From: Clostridiales bacterium
Lineage (GTDB): Bacteria > Bacillota > Clostridia > Oscillospirales > Oscillospiraceae
Reading direction: 5' to 3'
Assembly (NCBI GenBank): GCA_021201185.1
Contig: JAJQFJ010000020.1
Span: forward strand, 1-33,941
Length of the DNA stretch: 33,941 nucleotides
Shown here: piece after piece, positions 7,072 to 16,102 of the stretch
Numbering within the stretch: position 1 is the stretch's first letter
Layout of the letters: every line of letters starts with the position of its first letter
The notes under the pieces: model-generated
Seen by the model: only the letters and a program-made list of their open reading frames with translations
What the model was told of the DNA's origin: nothing
The model's database searches: none
Position numbers and translations under genes: made by a program

Positions 7072-7626
7072 ATGAAAAAATCTACCGTCCGTTCCCTGTG
7101 CTTCGGGGCTATGGTGGCCGCCGTCTACGCCGCGCTGACCATGGCCCTGCCCATGCTGTCCTACTCTGCGGTGCAGATCCGGTTCTCCGAGGCCCTCACC
7201 GTCCTGCCCTTCTTCTTCCCGGAGGCGATCCCCGGGCTGTTCCTGGGGTGCGCCATCGCCAACCTGCTCTCCGCCTACGGAGTGGTGGATGTGGTGTTCG
7301 GCTCCCTGGCCACCCTGCTGGCCGCCCTGTGGACCTCCCGGATGAAGAACCCCTGGCTGGCCCCTCTGCCGCCGGTGCTGTGCAACCTGGTCATCATAGG
7401 CGGCGAGATCGCCTGGCTGGAGGTGGGCTTTGGGGAGGGCTTCCTCACCGCCTGGGCAATCAACGGCCTGACCGTGGGCCTGGGCGAGCTGGCTGCCTGT
7501 TACATCCTGGGGATGCTGCTGCTCACGGCGCTGCCCCGCATCCCCTTTTTCCGGAAGCTCATCCCGGCAGACCGGCGGGAGCTGGCTCCGGGAAAACGGT
7601 GGTTCGGCGCAGGGGAGACGCTCTGA
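7072..7626 (+). CDS. queT: QueT family queuosine-precursor transporter
   Basis: A 184-residue, five- to six-helix membrane protein of the QueT family, the substrate-binding S-component type used by energy-coupling-factor importers; it takes up preQ1 or queuine-related bases for tRNA queuosine. Family traits are the N-terminal AALTMALPMLSY..VQIRFSEAL block, then FFPEAIPGLFLGCAIANL. The ATG at 7072 follows AAAAGGAGG; the longer frame from 7009 runs into the structured leader and is rejected. No ECF ATPase genes are nearby, which suits a group-II ECF system sharing an energising module. The leader appears able to hide the ribosome site. A perfect 8-bp terminator follows. Confidence 0.88.
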   Translation: MKKSTVRSLCFGAMVAAVYAALTMALPMLSYSAVQIRFSEALTVLPFFFPEAIPGLFLGCAIANLLSAYGVVDVVFGSLATLLAALWTSRMKNPWLAPLPPVLCNLVIIGGEIAWLEVGFGEGFLTAWAINGLTVGLGELAACYILGMLLLTALPRIPFFRKLIPADRRELAPGKRWFGAGETL

Positions 7627-7636
7627 ACCAGAACGA

Positions 7637-7662
7637 GACGCCGGGGTTCCGGCGTCTTTTTT
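7637..7662 (+). terminator. Intrinsic terminator after queT
   Basis: GACGCCGG (7637-7644) and CCGGCGTC (7649-7656), GGTT loop, six T's. Confidence 0.92.
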
Positions 7663-7731
7663 GATATCAAAAACGGAACGCGAATTCACACACGACCCAC
7701 GACTCACCAGCCACTACAAAGGAGACAAGCC

Positions 7732-8487
7732 ATGCATCTCATTTCCTGGAACGTCAACGGCCTGCGGGCCTGCATCAAGAAGGGCTTCGGGGAGAGCTTC
7801 GCCGCCCTGGACGGGGACATCTTCTGCCTCCAGGAGACCAAGCTCCAGCCGGGACAGGTGGAGCTGGACCTCCCCGGCTACCGGCAGTACTGGAACAGCG
7901 CGGAGAAGAAGGGCTACTCCGGCACGGCGGTCTTTACCCGGCTGGAGCCGTTGAACGTGACCTACGGCATGGGCATCGAGGCCCACGACCATGAGGGACG
8001 GCTCATCACCCTGGAGTTCCCCCAGTTCTATTTCGTCTGCTGCTACACCCCCAACGCCCAGGACGGACTGCGGCGCATCGACTACCGGATGCAGTGGGAG
8101 GACGATCTCCGGGCCTACCTGATGGAGCTGGACCGGAAAAAGCCGGTGGTGTACACCGGCGATCTGAACGTGGCCCATGAGGAGATCGACCTGAAAAACC
8201 CCGGTCCCAACCGGGGCAACGCGGGCTTCTCCGACCAGGAGCGGGAAAAGATGACCGCCCTCCTGTCCTCCGGCTTCACCGACACCTTCCGCTATCTCTA
8301 CCCAAACCGGACGGGGATATATTCCTGGTGGAGCTACCGGTTCCACGCCCGGGAGAACAACGCGGGATGGCGGATCGACTACTTTATCGTCTCCGACCGT
8401 CTCCGGGACCGGGTGCAGGCGGCGGAGATCCATAACGAGATCCACGGCAGCGACCACTGCCCGGTGGGATTGGTGCTGGAATGGTGA
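7732..8487 (+). CDS. xth: Exodeoxyribonuclease III (AP endonuclease)
   Basis: A 251-residue Mg-dependent 3'-5' exonuclease/AP endonuclease of base-excision repair. The active-site set is complete: Asn7 (WNVNG), Glu35 (LQETKL), Tyr105 (CCYTPN), Asp144 and Asn146 (TGDLNVAH), Asp216 (WRIDYF), Asp241 and His242 (GSDHCPV). Length is normal for the Xth/ExoA group. AAAGGAG lies 8 nt before the ATG. I saw no clear promoter in the 70 bases after the queT terminator. Its 3' end overlaps the kinase gene by 7 nt, so the two are probably co-translated. Confidence 0.95.
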   Translation: MHLISWNVNGLRACIKKGFGESFAALDGDIFCLQETKLQPGQVELDLPGYRQYWNSAEKKGYSGTAVFTRLEPLNVTYGMGIEAHDHEGRLITLEFPQFYFVCCYTPNAQDGLRRIDYRMQWEDDLRAYLMELDRKKPVVYTGDLNVAHEEIDLKNPGPNRGNAGFSDQEREKMTALLSSGFTDTFRYLYPNRTGIYSWWSYRFHARENNAGWRIDYFIVSDRLRDRVQAAEIHNEIHGSDHCPVGLVLEW

Positions 8488-9302
8488 CCGGCGGGAAGCG
8501 GGTGCTCTCCCTCCAGGACCTCTCCTGTGTGGGACAGTGCTCCCTGACGGCGGCGCTGCCGGTGCTCTCCGCCTGCGGGGTGGAGTGCTGTGTGTTGCCC
8601 ACCGCTATCCTCTCCACCCACACCGGGCCGGAATTTGACCCGCCGGTGGTCCACCCTCTGACGGACGTTCTCCCGGCTGTCTGGGAGAGCTGGATGGGGC
8701 AGGGCTTTACCTTTGACGCCCTGGCCCTGGGCTATCTGGGGGCGGGGGCCATCGATTTTGCCGCCCGGGCGGTGGACGACCTCCGTGACAGCGCGTTTAT
8801 CCTCATCGACCCGGCCATGGGGGACAACGGGCGGTTTTACTCCGGCTTCGGCCCGGACTACGCCGCCCGGATGGCATCTCTTTGCAGCCAGGCGGACATC
8901 CTCCTCCCCAATCTCACCGAGGGCTGTCTCCTGCTGGGGGAACCAACGCCGGAGAGGTATGACGGGGACTTCTGCCTCCGCCTGGCCCGGCGGCTGGGGG
9001 AGCTTGGCCCCAAAGCGGTGGTGCTCACCGGTCTGGACTGCGTCCCCGGTCAGGCGACCAACCTGATTTACCACGCCGGGAACGGGTGCGCCGTCTTTCA
9101 AGGTCAGCCCCGCCTGCCGGGGCGGTTCCACGGAACGGGGGATCTGTTCGCCGCCGCCCTTCTGGGACGGCTGATGAGGGGCGACACCCTGGAACAGGCG
9201 GCGGAGACTGCCGGCGCCTTCGTCGCCGCCGCCATCCGCCGCACCGGCCCGGAGCATCCCTACGGGGTGCAGTTCGAGGGGTGCCTGGGGATGCTGGGGT
9301 GA
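8481..9302 (+). CDS. Pyridoxal/pyridoxamine kinase
   Basis: A 273-residue ribokinase-fold enzyme that phosphorylates vitamin B6 vitamers to make or salvage pyridoxal phosphate. Signatures are LSCVGQCSLTAALPVLSACGVE..VLPTAILSTHTG at the N-terminus, typical of PdxK/PdxY, and HGTGDLFAAALLG (Gly218-Asp221) near the C-terminus with catalytic Asp221. The ATG overlaps the exonuclease III stop by 7 nt; the SD is weak, so translation probably depends on the upstream gene. GTG at 8484 is an alternative start. A dispersed repeat follows downstream. Confidence 0.9.
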   Translation: MVTGGKRVLSLQDLSCVGQCSLTAALPVLSACGVECCVLPTAILSTHTGPEFDPPVVHPLTDVLPAVWESWMGQGFTFDALALGYLGAGAIDFAARAVDDLRDSAFILIDPAMGDNGRFYSGFGPDYAARMASLCSQADILLPNLTEGCLLLGEPTPERYDGDFCLRLARRLGELGPKAVVLTGLDCVPGQATNLIYHAGNGCAVFQGQPRLPGRFHGTGDLFAAALLGRLMRGDTLEQAAETAGAFVAAAIRRTGPEHPYGVQFEGCLGMLG

Positions 9303-9360
9303 AGGCTTCGTTTGAGATGGTACGAATTTGCCGGGGTTGCATAGCTTGACGCAGGTGCGT

Positions 9361-9507
9361 GCTGCTCTCCCTCCGTCATGGCTTTGCCGTGCCACCTCTA
9401 CCGCTTTGCGGCACTTACGTCTCAAAGAGGGAGGCAAGGGTCTGGCGCAAACCCCTTGGCTCCCTCGCTGAGGGAGCTGTCAGCGAAGCTGACTGAGGGA
9501 GAGCAGC
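9361..9507. repeat. MITE-like dispersed repeat, two inverted GAGGGAG modules
   Basis: A 147-bp unit with perfect 13-bp terminal inverted repeats (GCTGCTCTCCCTC at 9361-9373; GAGGGAGAGCAGC at 9495-9507). The left module (9367-9435) contains GTGGCACGGC on the minus strand. The right module (9458-9501) is GGCTCCCTC..GAGGGAGCTGTC..GACTGAGGGAG. Both modules recur at 31758-31924 in the opposite order. No coding potential. The left module carries about 23 extra bases absent from the second copy. I see nothing else in 9303-9569. Confidence 0.8.
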
Positions 9508-9569
9508 AGGGACTTTCAGTGAGCAGAAAGCCCCCGGCGAACTCGCACCGACCATCCCCGCAACAATGC

Positions 9570-10928
9570 CTACATCGCCAGCGTCCCGTGCTCGTCCTCC
9601 AGCAGCAGGAGGATTTTTTCCTCCGCCCCGGTCATGGCGTTGACGTAGACGATGACGTGGCTGCCCTCCTCCGTCTCGCAGAGGAACTCCCAGCAGAGGC
9701 GCTCGTACTCCCCCTGGCTGGGTATCACCGCCTGGCGGACAGAGAGAATACTCAGATCATCCGACACCACCTCCCGGGCCTCCTCCTGAGAGACGGCGGG
9801 AGATTCCAGCGTCCGCTCCTGATGGTTGGTGAGATAGCCCTGGGCCTCAAAGCCCAGCAGACTGCCGTCCGCCATGGAGACGGACACCTTCACCAGATCG
9901 GGGTAGCAGTATGCCCCGTCCTGAAGGGCGCAGAAGTTCACCGTCAGGATGTTGCTCTGGAGGGAGTAGTAGCTCTCGCCCATCTCCCCGTAGCCCAGCC
10001 GCTCCAGGGCCGTCCGGGCGGCCTCCACCCCCTGTTCGGGGGATAAATTTTGCTCCGCCGGGGTTCCCTGGGTCACCAGAGAGAGGAGCTTTCCCCCCTG
10101 CCGGGTGACAGAGACGGTCCTCCGTCCGGAATCCGTCTCCCCGGAAAGGGTGTAGGTGGGGATGTTCCCCTCTACCATACCCTCCACCGTCAATGCCTCG
10201 CCCCCCAGCAGCTCCTGGGCGACGGCTAACGCCTCCTCCTCAGAGACCTCCTCCAGCCCCTCCAGCGCCAGGGGCGTTTTGCCCGTCAGGTGCTGAGAGA
10301 AAGGGCCGTCATAGACCAGACTGGGCAGCTCCGGGAAATCCGCCTCCACCGACTGAAAGCCGGAGACGGGCTCCTCCGTCTCCTCTGTGGAGGCGGACAG
10401 CCGGGCCTGGGCCGTCTCCACGTCGTCGATGGAGAAGCTGTCGTCAAACAGCGCCAGCTCCAGCTCGTCCAGCTGTTGGGAGAGGGCCCGGGCCGCCTGG
10501 GAGAGCTGACTCCAGTTGTCCCGGTCCTCCTCCGTCCACGTCCCCTCCAGGGCGGCGGAGCGGGAGAGCGCCTGGGCATAGTCCCCCACCGTGGCCAGAA
10601 AGGCGGCGGTCTGCTCCAGCTCCACGTTGGCCCTGGGGAGCTGCCCCAGGGCCATCTGGGCGGCGGTGGCCTGGGCGGAGATCTCGCTGCACAGAGAGCA
10701 GAACAGGGGGGCAGAGGTGACATACTGCCCCTTTTGCAGGGCGGCGTCCATCCGGTCCAGACTGGCGGTCACCTCGGAGAAGGCGTGGAGATAGGCGTTG
10801 GAGACAGTGCGCTGGAGCTGGTCTGCCCGGTATCGCTCCTGAATGGCGACGCCGCAGACGATGACCAGGATGGCGGCAAAAAAGGAGACGGCGCGGATGC
10901 GCCCCCGGCGGCTGAACGGACTGGACAT
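9570..10928 (-). CDS. ypeB: Spore germination protein YpeB
   Basis: A 452-residue protein with one N-terminal membrane anchor (about residues 13-28), a long helical region (about 30-180) and C-terminal PepSY-like repeats. This is the YpeB layout; in Bacillus it stabilises the cortex-lytic enzyme SleB at the inner spore membrane. The ATG at 10928 follows GAGGAGGG at 8-nt spacing; the longer frame to 11015 has no ribosome site and would overlap promoters. The usual partner sleB is not adjacent on either side. A sigma-G-like promoter lies at 10962-10990, consistent with late forespore expression. The family call rests on overall pattern recognition. Confidence 0.85.
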   Translation of the reverse strand: MSSPFSRRGRIRAVSFFAAILVIVCGVAIQERYRADQLQRTVSNAYLHAFSEVTASLDRMDAALQKGQYVTSAPLFCSLCSEISAQATAAQMALGQLPRANVELEQTAAFLATVGDYAQALSRSAALEGTWTEEDRDNWSQLSQAARALSQQLDELELALFDDSFSIDDVETAQARLSASTEETEEPVSGFQSVEADFPELPSLVYDGPFSQHLTGKTPLALEGLEEVSEEEALAVAQELLGGEALTVEGMVEGNIPTYTLSGETDSGRRTVSVTRQGGKLLSLVTQGTPAEQNLSPEQGVEAARTALERLGYGEMGESYYSLQSNILTVNFCALQDGAYCYPDLVKVSVSMADGSLLGFEAQGYLTNHQERTLESPAVSQEEAREVVSDDLSILSVRQAVIPSQGEYERLCWEFLCETEEGSHVIVYVNAMTGAEEKILLLLEDEHGTLAM

Positions 10929-10961
10929 GGGACGGTCCCTCCTCTGATTTTTTCTCCCTGT

Positions 10962-10990
10962 CAGTATGGGAGAAAACAGGGGAATCATGC
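10962..10990 (-). promoter_or_regulatory. Candidate sigma-G promoter for ypeB
   Basis: On the minus strand GCATG (10986-10990), 17-nt spacer, CATACTG (10962-10968), compared with sigma-G GnATR and CATnnTA; one -10 mismatch. Position and gene function both fit forespore expression. Confidence 0.45.
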
Positions 10991-11009
10991 CGGGAATTTG
11001 TGGCCGCTC

Positions 11010-11038
11010 TTGCAATTTTCTCCCGCACCGGATATAAT
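11010..11038 (+). promoter_or_regulatory. Promoter for prfC
   Basis: TTGCAA (11010-11015), 17-nt spacer, TATAAT (11033-11038). The ATG is at 11080 with GGAGG 8 nt ahead. Confidence 0.83.
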
Positions 11039-11079
11039 GAGAACGATTTTTGCCAGATGAATTTCACGGAGGTCCTTCC

Positions 11080-12684
<1,605 letters not shown>

Positions 12685-12700
12685 GCATGACAGACGCAAT

Positions 12701-12742
12701 AAGGCCCCGGAACGTGGAGAGAAAGTCACGTTCCGGGGCCTT
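12701..12742. terminator. Bidirectional hairpin between prfC and the M23 peptidase gene
   Basis: A perfect 16-bp stem (12701-12716 with 12727-12742) and 10-nt loop. The T-tract is poor on the plus strand (TTGGTGTTT), but stem strength and position between convergent genes support termination. Confidence 0.8.
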
Positions 12743-12771
12743 GGTGTTTGCCTTATGAGGCGATGCTCCGG

Positions 12772-13830
12772 TCACTCCAGGTAATCCTCCGGGTCTACCG
12801 GGGTGCCGTCGATGCGTATTTCAAAATGACAGTGGGTGCCGGTGGAGTTGCCGGTGGAGCCGGCCTTGGCGATCACGTCCCCCTGCTCCACCTCGTCTTC
12901 TACAGAGACGCAGAGGGAGGAGTTGTGGGCGTAATAGGTGACGGTGCCGTCCCCGCGGTCGATCTTCACCAGATAGCCATAGCCGCCGCTGTTCCACTGG
13001 GCATAGATGACGGTGCCCGCCTTGGCGGCCACGATGTCGCTGCCATAGGAGGCGGCGATGTCGATGCCCTTGTGATTGGAGGAGCCGCCCACCACGTGCC
13101 GACGGCCGAAGTGGGAGGATATCCGGCCAACGGCGGGCCAGATGTACTCCGGGCGCTCCTTGGTGCCCACGGTGATGACCTCATCCACCGGCTTGACGGT
13201 GATCTCAAAGTCCACCGTGACCGTCTCCTGGGCCTCTCCGTTGAGACAGGTGGTCTGGGTGGTGACCTCCTTCAGACCGTCAGAGCCCTCGGTGACGACG
13301 GGGTCCTCGTCCTCATACATGGTATCGTCCTCTGCCTGAACGGTAGAACAGCGGATGACGATCTCACGGACCGTCTGCTCCACCGTGACCACGTTCAGCT
13401 CCTGGGCCAGGGTGTCCACCGCTGCGGCCAGATCGGCAGGCTCCCACAGAGAGACAGTGCCCTGACAGAGCTGGAGCTGTTCGGCGTCGGCCAGAGAGAC
13501 GGAGATGGTGTCCTCCGTGATGTACGTTTCCACCGCCGCCTGCACCAGCCCGGTCAGCGCCTCTTCCGTGTCGGCGGTGACCAGAACATGACCGTCCAGC
13601 AGGAGATAGTAGCAGTCCTGGGTCAGCAGGGCGGAGAGACCGCCCACATCCTCCACACAGTCCCGCTGAGAGAGCGACAGCGACAGGGAGGGGGCAGATA
13701 CCTCATCTGCCGTGAGCTCCAGCGCTCCGGCGGGCCGGACGGACAGGGCCAGGCACAGAGCCAGCGCCAGGAAAAGGCCCGTCCCCAGGGCGGCCAGGGG
13801 CCGACGGCGGACGGCGGACAAGTGCTCCAT
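12772..13830 (-). CDS. Secreted G5-domain M23 peptidase
   Basis: A 352-residue exported cell-wall endopeptidase. Basic N-terminus and a hydrophobic segment (about 11-36, ending PAGA) act as signal peptide or anchor. A long mixed region follows, then a G5 domain (about 146-223, ending VDEVITVGT) and a LytM/M23 domain with zinc ligands His253 and Asp257 (HKGID) and His335, and catalytic His302 (YYAHNS) and His333 (GTHCHF). All catalytic residues are present, so it should cut peptidoglycan cross-bridges. ATG at 13830 is preferred over the TTG at 13899, which lacks an SD, but its own SD is weak (GAGAGAGAG). It is expressed from a TTGACA promoter. Confidence 0.9.
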   Translation of the reverse strand: MEHLSAVRRRPLAALGTGLFLALALCLALSVRPAGALELTADEVSAPSLSLSLSQRDCVEDVGGLSALLTQDCYYLLLDGHVLVTADTEEALTGLVQAAVETYITEDTISVSLADAEQLQLCQGTVSLWEPADLAAAVDTLAQELNVVTVEQTVREIVIRCSTVQAEDDTMYEDEDPVVTEGSDGLKEVTTQTTCLNGEAQETVTVDFEITVKPVDEVITVGTKERPEYIWPAVGRISSHFGRRHVVGGSSNHKGIDIAASYGSDIVAAKAGTVIYAQWNSGGYGYLVKIDRGDGTVTYYAHNSSLCVSVEDEVEQGDVIAKAGSTGNSTGTHCHFEIRIDGTPVDPEDYLE

Positions 13831-13921
13831 AGACGAACATCTCTCTCTCTTACCCTCGCAAAAGGCGGTCAGGAACTTTTGGCGGGGGTCCAGTATCAAA
13901 GATTACAACCAGTTACGAAAA

Positions 13922-13950
13922 ATGTTACCAGATTTTTACTGCACTGTCAA
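13922..13950 (-). promoter_or_regulatory. Promoter for the G5/M23 peptidase gene
   Basis: Minus-strand TTGACA (13945-13950), 17-nt spacer, TAACAT (13922-13927). The leader is about 85 nt to the ATG at 13830. Confidence 0.75.
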
Positions 13951-14156
13951 CACTTTCCCTGAATTTTCCAGAGAAAATGGAGAAAAATCCGTTGAAAATG
14001 GCGATTTGAGGGAGAAATATTGACGTATGACAACTCCGCGGCCGCGGAAACGCGAAAACACGTCGAAAGTCCGTTTTATAGGACTTAGCTCATGCTATCA
14101 TAGAGCCATCAACAGAGGGAGGCGCGTACAGGCGCTCCCGGAAGGAGGGCTTTCTG

Positions 14157-14279
14157 ATGGAAGTGGAGTTTCGCCATGTGAGGGAGCATATCGAGGTCTA
14201 TTCCCGGGAGGGACGGTTCCTGTTTTCCGCGGATACGGAGCGGGAGGCCCGCCAGGAAATGAGGGACGAGGCCGCTTAA
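14157..14279 (+). CDS. Small conserved-looking protein, 40 aa
   Basis: A 40-residue charged, soluble peptide (starts MEVEFRHVREHIEVY, ends MRDEAA) with an excellent ribosome site (GAAGGAGG) 8 nt before the ATG. The pattern 'hydrophobic-acidic strand, EHIEVY, RFLFSADT, then a Glu/Arg-rich helix' looks like a folded beta-hairpin plus helix, and I believe similar short proteins are common in gut Clostridia, without known function. It sits 48 nt before the D-lactate dehydrogenase start and is probably on the same transcript. A weak promoter with extended -10 TGCTATCAT lies at 14093-14101. Nothing else stands out in 13951-14156. Confidence 0.7.
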   Translation: MEVEFRHVREHIEVYSREGRFLFSADTEREARQEMRDEAA

Positions 14280-14292
14280 AGACCGCCGCATT

Positions 14293-14326
14293 GGGGCAGA
14301 CTGCTCTGAGAAGGGAGTGCTGCCCC
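14293..14326 (+). promoter_or_regulatory. Hairpin enclosing the SD of the D-lactate dehydrogenase gene
   Basis: GGGGCAG (14293-14299) pairs with CTGCCCC (14320-14326), ending right at the ATG. The SD AAGGGAG (14311-14317) lies in the loop and can pair further with CTCT (14304-14307). It could lower translation unless unfolded, for example by ribosomes finishing the 40-aa gene at 14279. Confidence 0.5.
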
Positions 14327-15319
14327 ATGAAGATTTTGTTTTACGGCGCAAGAGATTACGATCATCTGTACTTTGACCCTCTGGCGGCGGAGGGGGATGG
14401 CGACTGCGCCATCGACTTCCAGCCCGCCAACCTGGACGAGCACACGGCGGCCCTGGCCCGGGGCTATGAGGCGGTGTGCATCTTCGTCAACGCTGACTGC
14501 GGCCGGGAGGTGCTGGACATTCTGGCGGAGGCCGAGGTGAAGCTGGTGCTGCTCCGGTGCGCCGGGTACAACAATGTGGACGTGAAAGCGGCAAAGGAGC
14601 TGGGCATCGCCGTCCTCCGGGTGCCGGGGTACAGCCCGGAGGCGGTAGCAGAGTTCGCCATGGCCCTGGCCCTGGCGGGCTGCCGCCACATCCACAAGGC
14701 CTATATCAGGGTACGCAACAACAACTTTGCCCTAGACGGTCTGCTGGGCCGGAACCTCCACGGGGGGACGGCGGGCGTCGTGGGCACTGGCAGGATCGGC
14801 GCGGCCATGGCCCACATCTGCCACGGCTTCGGTATGGAGGTCCTGGGGTGTGACAGATGGCACAACCCCGCCCTGGAGGGGCTTGTGACCTATGTGGGGC
14901 TGGAGGAGCTGCTCCGGCGGAGCGACCTGGTGAGCCTCCACTGTCCCCTGACGGAGGACAACTACCACATGCTGAACGGGGAGACCCTGGGATGGATGAA
15001 GGACATCGCCATCCTGGTAAACACCAGCCGGGGCCAGCTCATCGACACGGACGCCCTCCTGGACCAGCTCCGGCGGCACCGGTTCGGGGCGGTGGGACTG
15101 GACGTGTACGAAAACGAGGAGGAGCAGGCCTTTGAGGACCTGTCGGACGACATCCTGGCCAACGACAAGGTGGCCCTGCTGCTCTCCTATCCCAACGTCA
15201 TCGTCACCAGCCATCAGGCGTTCTTCACCCACACCGCCCTCCGGGCCATAGCGGAGACCACCCTGGAAAACGCCCGGGCCTTTCAACGGGGCGGCGCACT
15301 GGAAAACCGGGTGGAGTGA
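14327..15319 (+). CDS. D-lactate dehydrogenase (D-2-hydroxyacid dehydrogenase, LdhA type)
   Basis: A 330-residue cytosolic enzyme reducing pyruvate to D-lactate with NADH, a fermentative electron sink. The Rossmann motif GTGRIG (153-158) is followed by Asp176 (GCDRW), an NAD-type specificity residue. Catalytic residues are Arg235 (NTSRG), a Glu at 262-264 (YENE) and His296 (SHQAFF). Length and the VYENEEEQAFEDLSDD block match D-LDH of Firmicutes. The ATG at 14327 has GGGAG 9-10 nt upstream, inside a hairpin; the longer frame to 14027 runs over the 40-aa gene and is rejected. Another 2-ketoacid substrate is possible. Confidence 0.9.
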   Translation: MKILFYGARDYDHLYFDPLAAEGDGDCAIDFQPANLDEHTAALARGYEAVCIFVNADCGREVLDILAEAEVKLVLLRCAGYNNVDVKAAKELGIAVLRVPGYSPEAVAEFAMALALAGCRHIHKAYIRVRNNNFALDGLLGRNLHGGTAGVVGTGRIGAAMAHICHGFGMEVLGCDRWHNPALEGLVTYVGLEELLRRSDLVSLHCPLTEDNYHMLNGETLGWMKDIAILVNTSRGQLIDTDALLDQLRRHRFGAVGLDVYENEEEQAFEDLSDDILANDKVALLLSYPNVIVTSHQAFFTHTALRAIAETTLENARAFQRGGALENRVE

Positions 15320-15331
15320 GGGAAGTCCCGC

Positions 15332-15360
15332 TTGACAACCCACCCCGCCCCCGGTATCAT
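15332..15360 (+). promoter_or_regulatory. Promoter for the HAD phosphatase gene
   Basis: TTGACA (15332-15337), 17-nt spacer, TATCAT (15355-15360). The leader to the ATG at 15383 is under 20 nt and carries GGGGAGG. Confidence 0.83.
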
Positions 15361-15382
15361 AGGAACCGGGGAGGGGATGACC

Positions 15383-16054
15383 ATGGCCTTCTATGAGGGC
15401 GTTTTCTTTGACTTTGACTACACCCTGGGGGATGCGACGGAGTGCATCCAGGCAGGGTTTTACGGGGCCTTTGAGGAGATGGGGCTGCCCCGGCCGGACG
15501 GGGAGGCAGTGCGCCGCACCATCGGCATGACCCTGGAGGATGCCTACACCCTGCTCTCCGGGGACGGGGACGCGGAACGTCAGGCGGAATTTCGCAGGCG
15601 CTACGTCCACATTGCCGACCCCCTCCAGGTGTCCCAGACCCGGCTGTTCCCCGGGGCGGTGGAGCTGCTGGACTGGCTCAACGCCGGGGGCATCCGGGTG
15701 GCGGTGGTGAGCACGAAACGCCGGGCCACCATCCAGCGGGTCTTTGACCACTACGGCCTGGCCGACCGGCTGAGCCTGTGTGTCGGCGGGGAGGACATTC
15801 ACCGGCCCAAGCCCGACCCGGAGGGGGCGCTCCTGGCTCTGGAGCGGCTGAACCTCCGGCGGGAGGCGGTGCTGTTTGTGGGGGACACCCTCATCGACGC
15901 AGAGACCGCCCGCCGGGCGGGGCTGGACTTCGCCGCCGTCTGCAACGGCACCACCCCCGCCGCCGCCTTTGCCTCCGTGCCCCATGTACAGATCGCCCCG
16001 GACCTGGCCGGGCTTCAGGGCTGGCTGGAAGGACAAAAATTGGAAACGCTGTGA
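15383..16054 (+). CDS. HAD-superfamily phosphatase, Gph/PGP-like
   Basis: A 223-residue HAD hydrolase: nucleophile Asp10 and Asp12 in DFDYTLGD, Ser110/Thr111 in VVSTK, Lys143 in RPKPDP, Asp168 and Asp172 in GDTLID. A helical cap lies between motifs I and II. Tyr replaces the usual Gly in DxDGT (DFDYTL). Likely acts on phosphoglycolate or a similar small phosphate ester; the substrate is not defined by sequence. The ATG at 15383 is chosen over that at 15377 because GGGGAGG is then 8 nt away. The stop overlaps a candidate sigma-F -35 for the next gene, and the following stem both ends this transcript and holds the next ribosome site. Confidence 0.88.
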   Translation: MAFYEGVFFDFDYTLGDATECIQAGFYGAFEEMGLPRPDGEAVRRTIGMTLEDAYTLLSGDGDAERQAEFRRRYVHIADPLQVSQTRLFPGAVELLDWLNAGGIRVAVVSTKRRATIQRVFDHYGLADRLSLCVGGEDIHRPKPDPEGALLALERLNLRREAVLFVGDTLIDAETARRAGLDFAAVCNGTTPAAAFASVPHVQIAPDLAGLQGWLEGQKLETL

Positions 16055-16081
16055 ATAAACGCCTCCGGACCCGGTGATACT
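16053..16081 (+). promoter_or_regulatory. Candidate sigma-F promoter for the spoIIQ-like gene
   Basis: GAATA (16053-16057), 15-nt spacer, GGTGATACT (16073-16081), compared with the sigma-F pattern GywTA and GGnnAnAnT; one -35 mismatch. The -10 lies in the loop of the terminator at 16057-16099. A start near 16087 would exclude the left arm of that stem and leave the SD free. Confidence 0.45.
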
Positions 16082-16099
16082 GAGGTTCGGAGGTGTTTT
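16057..16099 (+). terminator. Terminator of the HAD gene whose stem holds the next SD
   Basis: AAACGCCTCCGGACC (16057-16071) pairs with GGTTCGGAGGTGTTT (16084-16098) over 15 bp with two wobble pairs, then one further T. It starts 3 nt after the HAD stop. The right arm contains CGGAGGTG, the ribosome site of the spoIIQ-like gene, so read-through RNA would have that site locked. Confidence 0.8.
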
Positions 16100-16102
16100 C
16101 AC

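Noticed and set aside
14036..14047. Perfect palindrome CCGCGGCCGCGG
   Set aside because: Short, GC-only and without a matching second site or terminator tail; expected in GC-rich DNA.
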